NCBI GenBank assembly: GCA_910586835.1
Contig: CAJUJU010000020.1
Coordinates: 1 to 53,550 of the forward strand
DNA: 53,550 nucleotides
Source of the DNA: an uncultured Acetatifactor sp.
GTDB lineage: Bacteria > Bacillota > Clostridia > Lachnospirales > Lachnospiraceae
Direction: 5' to 3'
Part shown: in pieces, positions 1-7,066 of the stretch
How positions within the stretch are numbered: the first letter of the stretch is position 1
How the letters are laid out: every line of letters starts with the position of its first letter
The notes under the pieces: model-generated
What the model was told of the DNA's origin: nothing
The model's database searches: none
The model's input: the letters and a program-made list of their open reading frames with translations, nothing else
Translations under genes and position numbers: made by a program

Positions 1-1
1 A

Positions 2-1480
2 CTTGCCCCTCGGAGAGCGCACATACCACCTCTGGTGGTATATCTGTGCGCACCCTGTAAACAGGGTGATCAATGGCAGGAGCTTCTGACTGATTTCATT
101 CAGAACAGTTTTGTTGCCGAGGGGATGTGCGCTGATGTAGCGATCCACGATCCGCACCCGCCCGGTCATAATCCCCATGCTCATATTATGCTGACGGTGC
201 GACCTCTTGACGAACAGGGTAACTGGCAGTACAAGACCGAGAAAGAATATCTCTGTGTCAGAAACGGCGAGGAACGGGGCTTTACTGCCGCCGAGTTCAA
301 GGAGGCACAGGCAGACGGATGGGAGAAGCAATACCCTTACAAGGTCGGGCGAAAGAAAGTGTATATGCCGCCATCCGAAGCCGAGAAGCACGGCTATGAA
401 CGAGCCAACAAACACCCCAAAAGCACCAAGTTCGGCAGACAGAATCCCATTGCCGAGCGTTGGAACAGCGAGGAACAGCTTGTGGAATGGCGCAAGGCAT
501 GGGCAGATGTGACCAACCGCTATTTGGAGCGATACGGACACGACGAGCGCATTGACCACCGCAGCCATGCAGACAGGGGCTTGACCGAGCAGCCCACCAT
601 TCACGAAGGTGTGGTTGCCCGTGCGTTGGAGAAAAAGGGCGTTATCTCTGACCGCTGTGAAATCAACCGACAGATCAAGGCAGATAATGCGCTGCTCCGA
701 GAGCTGAAAGCAACGGTCAAGAAGCTGATGCAGGCGGTCAAGAATACCGTTCCCGCCATAGCGGAGGCAATGGAAAAGATACGCAGCAGTATGCTGATTT
801 TCAGTTATCAGCTCCGTCATATCGGTGTGGGCAAGCATAGCATGGGCAGGCGTGTCAAGGCAGTCAAACCGGAGCTTGAACGCTATGCGGGCTTGGTACA
901 GCAGATCAAGGAGAAATCCAAGGAACGGAAAAATCTGCTTGCGGAGAAAAAGGAAACGCCGTTCTATCAGATACCCAAGCTCCATGACCTTACCCGCCGT
1001 ATTACCGAGCTGACCGAGGAAATAGAGGAACTTAAAACCGAAAAGGAATTGCTTCTTCGCTCTTTGGACTGCACCGATGATGCGGGCATTTCCGATGTGA
1101 AGAAAGAAATCGCCACATTGGAGAGTGCGCTGCAGAAGCTGTCCGAGCAGGAAGAAAAATATTCTGCCGAGCTGGATGATGCCTTGAAGCAGTATGCCGA
1201 ACTGAAAGAACAAGCCGCCGGTATGGACGCCGCCGAGCTGATGGATGCACGGCTTACCGTTCGTGAGGAAATGGAACGCTCTGCCGTTGACCGTGTGAAA
1301 GCCGCCTACGGTGAGAAATACGACCCGATGCTGATGCACGACAGCAAGCGTCATGTGGCAAATCTTCTCCATGAGGAAGCAGAAACACGCTCTGTGCGGG
1401 AGTTCATTCGCCAGAAACAGCAACAGCAGTCACAGCAGAAGCAGAACAAGAAGAAAAGCAGAGACAGTTGGGAGCGTTAA
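2..1480 (+). CDS. MobA/MobL-family relaxase, 5'-truncated
   Basis: This is the C-terminal portion of a conjugative or mobilization relaxase, the enzyme that nicks oriT and leads a mobile element into a recipient. The frame is open to the left window edge; the first possible start is a GTG at 35. Recognisable relaxase sequence starts only near position 68, at DQWQELLTDFI, and runs into the metal-binding histidine motif HNPHAHIML (codons near 170-195). The N-terminal catalytic-tyrosine part is missing. After about residue 190 the protein is a charged, Gln/Glu/Lys-rich coiled coil, typical of this family. None of the three frames in bases 1-60 looks like the missing N-terminus, so the gene may be broken at a rearrangement rather than merely cut by the window edge. 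It marks the left flank as mobile DNA; the sulfur operon downstream is co-oriented but has its own promoter. Confidence 0.8.
   Translation, partial: LAPRRAHIPPLVVYLCAPCKQGDQWQELLTDFIQNSFVAEGMCADVAIHDPHPPGHNPHAHIMLTVRPLDEQGNWQYKTEKEYLCVRNGEERGFTAAEFKEAQADGWEKQYPYKVGRKKVYMPPSEAEKHGYERANKHPKSTKFGRQNPIAERWNSEEQLVEWRKAWADVTNRYLERYGHDERIDHRSHADRGLTEQPTIHEGVVARALEKKGVISDRCEINRQIKADNALLRELKATVKKLMQAVKNTVPAIAEAMEKIRSSMLIFSYQLRHIGVGKHSMGRRVKAVKPELERYAGLVQQIKEKSKERKNLLAEKKETPFYQIPKLHDLTRRITELTEEIEELKTEKELLLRSLDCTDDAGISDVKKEIATLESALQKLSEQEEKYSAELDDALKQYAELKEQAAGMDAAELMDARLTVREEMERSAVDRVKAAYGEKYDPMLMHDSKRHVANLLHEEAETRSVREFIRQKQQQQSQQKQNKKKSRDSWER
17..68 (+). repeat. Two consecutive inverted repeats at the left edge
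   Basis: Two hairpin-forming repeats lie back to back. The first pairs 17-30 with 34-51 (arms GCGCACA and TACCACC against GGTGGTA and TGTGCGC, with a 4-nt bulge at 41-44). The second pairs CACCCTGT at 51-58 with ACAGGGTG at 61-68, with a 2-nt loop. They end exactly where relaxase-like coding sequence becomes recognisable, so they could mark the end of an inserted or recombined element. The function is not known. Confidence 0.5.
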
Positions 1481-1487
1481 TATTTCA

Positions 1488-1523
1488 GCGGGAGTGCATT
1501 TTGAATGATGCACTCCCGCTTTG
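1488..1523 (+). terminator. Hairpin after relaxase gene
   Basis: A perfect 12-bp inverted repeat, GCGGGAGTGCAT at 1488-1499 and ATGCACTCCCGC at 1508-1519, lies 8 bp after the relaxase stop codon, with an 8-nt loop. The following T-tract is short (TTT), so it is a plausible but weak intrinsic terminator. It separates relaxase transcription from the sulfur operon. Confidence 0.6.
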
Positions 1524-1596
1524 GAGATTCCGTGCGAAATGAAGTAAAATGGAACCCTTCTTATAAATCATTGTGTCGATTTTCAAAAAAATCCAT

Positions 1597-1655
1597 AAAC
1601 CTATTGACAAGGTAGGTTTTGCGTGCTACACTAATACCAACCTATAAGGTAGGTA
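1597..1655 (+). promoter_or_regulatory. Sulfur-operon promoter with Rrf2-type operators
   Basis: The -35 box is TTGACA (1604-1609) and the -10 box is TACACT (1627-1632), separated by 17 bp. Two palindromic elements embrace it. AAACCTA (1597-1603) and TAGGTTT (1613-1619) flank the -35. A second, centred on 1645, reads TACC-A-ACCT-ATA-AGGT-A-GGTA (1635-1655) and sits just downstream of the expected transcription start. The same TACC/GGTA half-sites occur in the promoter of the Rrf2 gene at 8134-8163. I infer that they are operators for that regulator, which would block RNA polymerase when bound. The promoter call is from sequence; the operator assignment is inference. Confidence 0.75.
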
Positions 1656-1679
1656 GAACGACGAAAGGAGATCTCGGAT

Positions 1680-1814
1680 ATGAAACAGCGTACCAATACC
1701 GCCACTACGATGATGATGGAGATGTGCATGTGGACTTGTCGCATGTGCAAGACCTGTTGCGCTTATCTTTCCGATGTATTCTCCGCATCAAGAGTAAACC
1801 CTTGTGCCGCCTAA
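1680..1814 (+). CDS. Cys/Met-rich leader peptide (44 aa)
   Basis: A 44-codon ORF starts at ATG 1680 behind AAAGGAG (1664-1670, 9-nt spacing), about 40 bp after the predicted transcription start. Seven Met and six Cys occur in 44 residues. Eleven of the 17 residues from 11 to 27 are Met or Cys (MMMEMCMWTCRMCKTCC), and a last Cys codon (1803-1805) sits two codons before the final Ala-stop. The ORF ends in a set of alternative hairpins with an intrinsic terminator, and the operon downstream makes cysteine and homocysteine. By analogy with amino-acid biosynthetic leaders (trp, his, and actinobacterial cysteine leaders) I infer that ribosome stalling at Cys or Met codons controls read-through. The alternative is a small metal-binding Cys-rich protein; the tight coupling to the RNA structures argues against it. 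It resembles no protein family I can name. Confidence 0.75.
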   Translation: MKQRTNTATTMMMEMCMWTCRMCKTCCAYLSDVFSASRVNPCAA

Positions 1815-1880
1815 ACTTTGGCGGAGTCGCAATCGCTTACAACCGGGAGACTTCGTCGGAGTCTCTCGGTATAATTTTTG
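1807..1880 (+). terminator. Attenuator: competing hairpins and intrinsic terminator
   Basis: Four segments can pair in alternative ways. Segment 1, CCGCC (1807-1811, the last leader codons), pairs with GGCGG (1820-1824). Segment 2 (1820-1828) can instead pair over 9 bp, including two G-U pairs, with 1849-1857 as an anti-terminator. Segment 3, CCGGGAGACT (1843-1852), pairs with segment 4, AGTCTCTCGG (1860-1869), over 10 bp with one G-U. That last stem is followed by TATAATTTTT (1870-1879), an intrinsic terminator. A ribosome paused at the Cys codon 1803-1805 would cover segment 1 and free segment 2 to form the anti-terminator. A ribosome completing the peptide would cover 1 and 2 and allow termination. 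Pairings are read from sequence; the regulatory logic is inferred. Confidence 0.75.
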
Positions 1881-1886
1881 TAAGGC

Positions 1887-1898
1887 AGGTAATTACCT
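1887..1898. repeat. Perfect palindrome before second small ORF
   Basis: AGGTAATTACCT is a perfect 12-bp palindrome directly abutting the ATG at 1899. It contains the AGGT/ACCT half-sites of the upstream operator in inverted order. It could be a third regulator site, or as RNA a small hairpin hiding a weak ribosome-binding site. Confidence 0.5.
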
Positions 1899-1976
1899 AT
1901 GGAAAATTATTTTGAAAAACTCGTCAGAGAGAATTTCCGTTTCGGACGAATGTGCCCTTGTAATCGTCACTTATAA
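1899..1976 (+). CDS. Second small leader ORF (25 aa)
   Basis: A 25-codon ORF beginning MENYFEKL and containing RMCPCNRH near the C-terminus. It lies between the attenuator terminator and the first structural gene, so it would be translated only when transcription reads through. Its start abuts a palindrome, and its ribosome-binding site is weak (AAGG at 1882-1885 or AGG at 1887). It ends 43 bp before metY. One ATG-TGC-CCT-TGT stretch gives it closely spaced Met and Cys codons. I do not recognise it; it may be a second translational checkpoint or a chance ORF. Confidence 0.4.
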   Translation: MENYFEKLVRENFRFGRMCPCNRHL

Positions 1977-2019
1977 ACCCGATAACAAATACATTCAATA
2001 ACGAAAGGAAATTACGATT

Positions 2020-3303
2020 ATGTCTAACTACAAATTTGAAACTTTGCAGCTCCATGTAGGTCAGGAAAATCCCGATCCCGCAACCGATGCTCGTGCGGTA
2101 CCGATTTACGCAACCACTTCTTATGTGTTCCATAACTGTGAACACGCCGCCGCACGCTTTGGTCTTGCCGATGCAGGCAATATTTACGGCAGACTTACAA
2201 ACTCCACACAGGATGTTCTCGAACAGCGTGTAGCAGCCCTTGAAGGCGGCGTTGCGGCATTGGCTCTTGCATCAGGGGCGGCGGCAATTACATATACGCT
2301 CGAAGCACTCGGTCAGAACGGCGGTCACTTCGTTGCGCAAAAGACAATTTACGGTGGCAGCTATAATCTGCTGGCGCACACGCTTCCGAATTTCGGTATC
2401 ACGGCAAGTTTTGTAAACATCCACGACCTTGCAGAAGTTGAAGCAGCGATCCAGGACAATACAAGAGCCATCTATATCGAGACGCTTGGCAATCCTAACA
2501 GCGATATTCCGGATATTGATGCCCTGTCACAGCTTGCCCAAAAGCACGGTATTCCGCTTGTGGTGGATAATACCTTCGGTACACCATATCTCATCCGCCC
2601 TATCGAACACGGCGCAGATATAGTTGTCCATTCTGCCACAAAGTTCCTCGGCGGCCACGGTACAACCCTTGGCGGTATTATTGTGGACTCGGGAAAATTC
2701 GATTGGTCGGCAAGCGGCAAATATCCGGCTATTGCAGAACCAAATCCGAGTTACCACGGTGTGTCTTTTGTAAAAGCAGTCGGGGCAGCGGCATTTGTCA
2801 CCTATATCCGTGCGGTATTGCTTCGTGATACGGGAGCTTGCATATCTCCGTTTAACGCATTTCTGCTCTTGCAGGGCATCGAAACTTTGTCACTTCGCTT
2901 GGAACGCCATGCAGAGAACACGAAAAAGGTTGTGGAATTTCTTGCAAATCATCCGCAGGTTGAAAAGGTCAATCACCCGTCATTGTCTGATCACCCCGAC
3001 AATGAACTGTATCAGAAATATTTCCCGAACGGCGGCGGTTCCATTTTCACCTTTGAGATCAAAGGCGGTGTCAAGGAAGCACACAAATTCATTGACAGCC
3101 TTAAAATATTCTCTCTGCTTGCCAATGTTGCCGATGTAAAGAGCCTTGTGATCCATCCTGCAACGACGACTCACAGCCAGCTCTCCGCAGAAGAACTGGA
3201 GGATCAGGGAATCAAGCCGAATACGATTCGCCTTTCCATTGGTACGGAACATATTGATGACATCATTGCCGACCTGCAAAACGGCTTTGATACAGTAAAA
3301 TAA
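2020..3303 (+). CDS. metY: O-acetylhomoserine sulfhydrylase (MetY-type)
   Basis: A PLP enzyme of the Cys/Met-metabolism (gamma) family. It combines O-acetylhomoserine with sulfide to give homocysteine, and some members also act on O-acetylserine. The protein has 427 aa, normal for the long sulfhydrylase subfamily. The PLP lysine is K208 in SATKFLGGHGT, with VVDNTFGTPY just upstream (181-190) and the C-terminal VADVKSLVIHPATTTHSQL typical of OAH sulfhydrylases. The start ATG is preceded by AAAGGAA (2004-2010). It is the first structural gene of the sulfur operon, directly behind the Cys/Met leader, and is followed 16 bp later by cysK. The pairing provides entry of sulfide into both homocysteine and cysteine. 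Confidence 0.95.
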   Translation: MSNYKFETLQLHVGQENPDPATDARAVPIYATTSYVFHNCEHAAARFGLADAGNIYGRLTNSTQDVLEQRVAALEGGVAALALASGAAAITYTLEALGQNGGHFVAQKTIYGGSYNLLAHTLPNFGITASFVNIHDLAEVEAAIQDNTRAIYIETLGNPNSDIPDIDALSQLAQKHGIPLVVDNTFGTPYLIRPIEHGADIVVHSATKFLGGHGTTLGGIIVDSGKFDWSASGKYPAIAEPNPSYHGVSFVKAVGAAAFVTYIRAVLLRDTGACISPFNAFLLLQGIETLSLRLERHAENTKKVVEFLANHPQVEKVNHPSLSDHPDNELYQKYFPNGGGSIFTFEIKGGVKEAHKFIDSLKIFSLLANVADVKSLVIHPATTTHSQLSAEELEDQGIKPNTIRLSIGTEHIDDIIADLQNGFDTVK

Positions 3304-3319
3304 TTTGGAGGTTATGATT

Positions 3320-4252
3320 ATGTCTAACATATATACATCTGCCGACCAACTCATCGGTAAAACACCGCTTCTGGAACTCGCTCATATCGAAAAGAAATTT
3401 GATCTGAAAGCAAAGGTTATTGCCAAACTGGAATATTTTAATCCTGCAGGCTCTGTAAAAGACCGTATTGCCAAAGCGATTCTCGATGATGCAGAAGCAT
3501 CGGGAAAGTTGAAACCCGGATCTGTCATTGTCGAACCCACATCGGGTAATACCGGAATCGGACTTGCATCTGTTGCGGCGGCACGAGGGTACAGAATCAT
3601 CCTTACAATGCCCGAAACCATGTCGGTAGAACGCCGACAGTTAATGAAAGCCTACGGTGCCGAGCTGGTGCTGACGGAAGGTGCAAAGGGAATGAAAGGA
3701 GCTATCGCAAAAGCCGAGGAGCTTGCAAAGGAAATTCCAAATAGCTTTATCCCCGGTCAGTTTGTAAATCCCGCCAATCCCAAGGCACACAGAGAAAACA
3801 CCGGCCCCGAAATCTATGAGGATACCGACGGTAAGGTGGATATTTTCGTGGCAGGAGTCGGCACTGGCGGTACGGTTACGGGTGTTGGTGAATATCTCAA
3901 ATCCCAAAATCCGAATATCAAGGTTGTCGCTGTTGAACCTGCTTCTTCTGCGGTACTCTCCACAGGTGTCGCAGGACCGCATAAAATCCAAGGTATCGGA
4001 GCAGGATTTGTTCCCGATGTGCTGAACACGGGGATTTACGACGAGATTATCCCTATGACCAACGAGGATGCCTTTGCAACCGGAAAACTAATAGGCAAGA
4101 ACGAGGGCGTACTTGTGGGAATTTCCTCGGGTGCAGCGGCATTTGCGGCTGTCGAACTTGCTAAGCGTCCCGAAAACGAGGGCAAGACTATTGTTGTTTT
4201 GCTTCCCGATACAGGCGACAGATATCTTTCGACACCGCTTTTTGCAGAATAA
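3320..4252 (+). CDS. cysK: Cysteine synthase A (O-acetylserine sulfhydrylase)
   Basis: Makes cysteine from O-acetylserine and sulfide with PLP. The 310 residues are full length. K47 in NPAGSVKDR binds PLP, PTSGNTG (73-79) holds the substrate carboxylate, GTGGT (181-185) holds the PLP phosphate, and the C-terminal LLPDTGDRYLST is the CysK signature. The start at ATG 3320 is chosen because GGAGG (3307-3311) is 8 nt upstream; in-frame TTG 3305 and ATG 3314 lie on or too near that site. The protein ends ...STPLFAE and lacks the longer CBS-type extension. It is co-transcribed with metY; a hairpin follows the stop. Confidence 0.95.
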   Translation: MSNIYTSADQLIGKTPLLELAHIEKKFDLKAKVIAKLEYFNPAGSVKDRIAKAILDDAEASGKLKPGSVIVEPTSGNTGIGLASVAAARGYRIILTMPETMSVERRQLMKAYGAELVLTEGAKGMKGAIAKAEELAKEIPNSFIPGQFVNPANPKAHRENTGPEIYEDTDGKVDIFVAGVGTGGTVTGVGEYLKSQNPNIKVVAVEPASSAVLSTGVAGPHKIQGIGAGFVPDVLNTGIYDEIIPMTNEDAFATGKLIGKNEGVLVGISSGAAAFAAVELAKRPENEGKTIVVLLPDTGDRYLSTPLFAE

Positions 4253-4257
4253 TGAAA

Positions 4258-4294
4258 AGCACCAGTGCCTTTGCTTTAGGCATCGGTGCTTTTT
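4258..4294 (+). terminator. Intra-operon hairpin after cysK
   Basis: AGCACCAGTGCC (4258-4269) pairs with GGCATCGGTGCT (4279-4290), with two central mismatches and a 9-nt loop, followed by TTTT. It probably reduces read-through from metY-cysK into the downstream genes, letting the biosynthetic pair be expressed above the relay genes. Confidence 0.65.
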
Positions 4295-4313
4295 AAGAAA
4301 GGAGTAATCATTT

Positions 4314-4850
4314 ATGTCTATTATTCAAAATCAAAATATAAAGCATACAACCTATTGGTTGTGTACTACTGCCGTTTTTATGGCACTGAATGTAACAATG
4401 AGTTCATTTGGCGTTCCGGTTCCCGGAGGTCACCTGTATATGAACGATATAATCATCTGCACAGCGGCAATCATACTGGATCCGTTTGCAGCGTTTATGG
4501 TCGGTGGTGTTGGTGCTTTTTTAGGTGACCTGTTCTTCTATCCGCTGCCAATGTTTGTCTCTCTTGTAACACACGGTTTGCAAGCGGTAGTTATATCTGT
4601 GTTTTCACATTATGTCCTCAAAAAGCACCCCGTACTGTCTTCGGGAATCGGTGTAACGCTTGGTGCTATCATTATGGTGGTCGGATATTCTCTCGGCAGA
4701 GCGTTCATTTACAGTACACCTGAATATGCAATTCTCAAACTTCCTTATCAGATTTTGCAAGCTGGTGTCGGTGCTATTGCCGGCATGATTATTTGCTGGA
4801 AGTTCAAAGTTGTGGAACTGTTTAACAGAAAAGTTTTTAGAAATCAGTAA
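4314..4850 (+). CDS. ECF transporter S-component, substrate unknown
   Basis: A 178-aa integral membrane protein with about five to six hydrophobic segments. It is built like the substrate-binding S subunits of energy-coupling-factor importers: an N-terminal ALNVTMSSFG helix, a GHLYMNDIIICTAAIILDPFAAFMVGGVGAFLGDLFFYP core split by a short loop, and C-terminal GVGAIAGMIICW. It resembles the PF07155-like group. Such proteins work with a shared EcfA/A'/T module that is not in this window. The start has AAAGGAG (4298-4304) upstream. Its location between cysK and the Fe-S/thiolation genes suggests a sulfur compound, amino acid or cofactor, but the substrate cannot be read from sequence. Confidence 0.8.
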   Translation: MSIIQNQNIKHTTYWLCTTAVFMALNVTMSSFGVPVPGGHLYMNDIIICTAAIILDPFAAFMVGGVGAFLGDLFFYPLPMFVSLVTHGLQAVVISVFSHYVLKKHPVLSSGIGVTLGAIIMVVGYSLGRAFIYSTPEYAILKLPYQILQAGVGAIAGMIICWKFKVVELFNRKVFRNQ

Positions 4851-4861
4851 GGAGAATCGAA

Positions 4862-5419
4862 ATGATACCTACACCAGCGGAAGCATATGCACTTTTGAAG
4901 GAATATAATAGTGGAGAATTTCATCTAAAGCATGGCAGGATTGTCGGCACTGTTATGCGATGGTATGCCGAAAAGCTCGGATATGCGGAAGAGGCCGACT
5001 TTTGGGAAACGGTTGGTATTCTCCACGACCTTGATTTTGAACAGTTTCCCGAAGAACATTGTAGAAAAGAACAGGAACTGCTCCGTCAGCATGGAGTTGA
5101 TGAAAGCATTATCCATGCAACGGCAAGCCACGGTTATGCTTTGACAGTGGATATCAAGCCGGAGCATCAAATGGAAAAGGTTCTTTATGCTGTGGACGAG
5201 CTTACCGGTCTTATCGGTGCAGTAGCGATTATGCGCCCATCAAAAAGTGTTTCGGATTTGGAATTGAAATCGGTAAAGAAGAAATATAAAAATCCCGGCT
5301 TTGCCGCAGGGTGTTCCAGAGAAGTGATTGAACGTGGTGCCGATATGCTGGGTTGGACTTTAGACGATCTGATTTCCGAAACGATCCTTGCCATGCGAGC
5401 GTCCGATGATATTGATTAA
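4862..5419 (+). CDS. HD-domain hydrolase-like protein
   Basis: A 185-aa soluble protein of the HD superfamily of metal-dependent phosphohydrolases. Visible motif residues are H22 in LKHGRIVG, the HD pair in GILHDLDFE (around 55), a histidine in SHGYAL, and D in AVDELTGLIGA. These fit the H...HD...D pattern. Family members of this short type are usually annotated as HDIG proteins of unknown substrate. The start follows AAGGAG with the ATG 7 nt away. It sits 11 bp after the ECF S gene and 11 bp before the cysteine desulfurase gene, so it is part of the same transcript. Its role in sulfur metabolism is not established. Confidence 0.8.
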   Translation: MIPTPAEAYALLKEYNSGEFHLKHGRIVGTVMRWYAEKLGYAEEADFWETVGILHDLDFEQFPEEHCRKEQELLRQHGVDESIIHATASHGYALTVDIKPEHQMEKVLYAVDELTGLIGAVAIMRPSKSVSDLELKSVKKKYKNPGFAAGCSREVIERGADMLGWTLDDLISETILAMRASDDID

Positions 5420-5430
5420 GGAGAAAGTTC

Positions 5431-6621
5431 ATGCAGATATATTTAGATAATGCCGCAACAACTAAGATGAGCAAAACGGTAATCAACGCTATGCTACCAT
5501 ATATGGATACCGTTTACGGCAATCCTTCCAGTCTGCACTCTGCCGGACAGGCTGCAGCCGAAGCGCTTAGCAATGCAAGAGAACGGATCGCAAAGTGTCT
5601 TGGCTGTACGGCAAAAGAAATTACATTTACTTCCGGTGGCAGCGAAGCCGATAATCAGGCAATTCTTTCAGCCGCCAAGATTGGTGCGAGGAAAGGCAAG
5701 AAGCACATTATTTCTACTGCGTTTGAGCATCACGCCGTACTGCATACATTAGAGAAGTTGAAAAAAGAAGGTTTTGAAATAACGCTTCTTGATGTTCACG
5801 AGAACGGTCTTGTTCTGCCCGAACAGGTGGCGGGGGCTATTTGTGAAGATACTTGCCTCGTTACCGTGATGTATGCCAATAATGAAATTGGCACCATTCA
5901 GCCGATAAAAGAGATTGGTGAAATATGCCGAGCAAAAGGCGTAATATTCCACACTGATGCGGTTCAGGTGGCGGGACATCTGCACATCAATGTGCAGGAG
6001 CAAAATATTGATATGCTCTCCCTTTCTGCTCATAAATTCCACGGTCCGAAAGGTATCGGAGCATTATATGTGAGAAAAGGTATTCCGCTTACAACTTTGA
6101 TCGAAGGCGGTGCTCAGGAACGTGGAAAGCGTGCAGGCACGGAAAATATACCTGCAATTATGGGGATGGCGGCGGCTTTGGAAGAAGCGTGCGATCACAT
6201 TGACGAAAAATCAGCTAAAATCACCGCATTAAGAGACAAGTTGGTTTTGGGATTGTCGGAGATACCACATTCCGTACTCAACGGCGATGGTTCGTGGCGG
6301 CTTCCCGGCAACGTGAATTTCTGCTTTGAGGGTATTGAGGGAGAATCGTTACTGCTACTTCTTGATGATAAAGGCATCTGTGCCTCCTCCGGCTCTGCCT
6401 GTACTTCGGGTTCGCTCGATCCGAGCCACGTTCTGCTTGCCATCGGCAGAGTTCACGATATTGCTCATGGTTCGCTCCGCCTGTCTTTGTCGGAAGAAAA
6501 TACCGAGGAAGAAATTGAATATACCATTAAATCAGTCAAAGAGGTTGTCGGCTATTTGCGGAACATATCACCCATATGGCGTGACCTTGTAAACGGAAAG
6601 AAAGATTTTATCATAAAGTGA
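5431..6621 (+). CDS. iscS: Cysteine desulfurase (NifS/IscS family)
   Basis: A class V PLP aminotransferase-fold enzyme that takes sulfur from cysteine as a persulfide and passes it to IscU and MnmA. The 396 residues are full length. EHHAVLH (99-105) lies over the cofactor, SLSAHKFHGPKG carries PLP lysine K202, and C324 in SSGSACTSG is the persulfide-forming cysteine on the mobile loop. The start ATG follows AAGGAG. It lies immediately before the scaffold gene (10 bp) and with mnmA it forms a complete desulfurase-acceptor set. The gene name is by function; a NifS name would be equally valid in clostridia. Confidence 0.93.
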   Translation: MQIYLDNAATTKMSKTVINAMLPYMDTVYGNPSSLHSAGQAAAEALSNARERIAKCLGCTAKEITFTSGGSEADNQAILSAAKIGARKGKKHIISTAFEHHAVLHTLEKLKKEGFEITLLDVHENGLVLPEQVAGAICEDTCLVTVMYANNEIGTIQPIKEIGEICRAKGVIFHTDAVQVAGHLHINVQEQNIDMLSLSAHKFHGPKGIGALYVRKGIPLTTLIEGGAQERGKRAGTENIPAIMGMAAALEEACDHIDEKSAKITALRDKLVLGLSEIPHSVLNGDGSWRLPGNVNFCFEGIEGESLLLLLDDKGICASSGSACTSGSLDPSHVLLAIGRVHDIAHGSLRLSLSEENTEEEIEYTIKSVKEVVGYLRNISPIWRDLVNGKKDFIIK

Positions 6622-6631
6622 GGTGGTTAAT

Positions 6632-7066
6632 ATGGCTTTATACAGTGAAAAAGTAATGGATCATTTCCGCAATCCTCGTAACGTCGGTGTGATTGAAAAT
6701 GCGGACGGTATCGGTGAAGTCGGCAATGCCAAATGTGGAGATATTATGAAAATATATCTCAAGATTGAGAATGACAGTATCGTTGATGCAAAATTTGAAA
6801 CCTTCGGCTGTGGTTCTGCAATCGCCTCCAGTTCGATGGCAACCGAACTTATTAAAGGAAAGCCTGTATCGGAAGCACTTGCCCTCACCAATAAGGCAGT
6901 TGTTGAAGCACTTGACGGTCTGCCTACACATAAAATTCATTGCTCCGTGTTGGCGGAAGAAGCGATCAAAAAGGCGCTGCAGGATTATTACGAGAAAAAC
7001 GGTATCGCTTACGACAAATCACAGTTCCCTGACTGCGAAAGTTGTATCCACTGTTGTGAAGTATGA
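6632..7066 (+). CDS. iscU: Fe-S cluster scaffold, IscU/NifU N-terminal type
   Basis: A 144-aa scaffold on which a 2Fe-2S cluster is assembled from IscS-derived sulfur. The three ligand cysteines are C35 (NAKCGD, with D37), C60 (FGCGSAIASSS) and C104 (IHCSVLAEE). The HSP-docking LPPVK motif of Proteobacterial IscU is absent, as usual for Firmicute and clostridial forms. An unusual feature is a cysteine-rich tail, DCESCIHCCEV, adding four cysteines at the C-terminus. The start is taken at ATG 6632, with AGGTGG upstream; the in-frame GTG at 6623 overlaps that site. The stop overlaps mnmA by 4 bp (ATGA), indicating translational coupling. Confidence 0.92.
   Translation: MALYSEKVMDHFRNPRNVGVIENADGIGEVGNAKCGDIMKIYLKIENDSIVDAKFETFGCGSAIASSSMATELIKGKPVSEALALTNKAVVEALDGLPTHKIHCSVLAEEAIKKALQDYYEKNGIAYDKSQFPDCESCIHCCEV

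Noticed and set aside
45..68. TGTGCGCACCCTG..CAGGGTG resembling a group II intron 5' end
   Set aside because: The sequence after it is relaxase coding sequence, not intron structure or a reverse-transcriptase gene.
1619..1915. 98-codon frame covering the leader region
   Set aside because: It starts inside the promoter spacer, has no ribosome-binding site, and runs through the attenuator; the 44-codon frame with AAAGGAG explains the region better.
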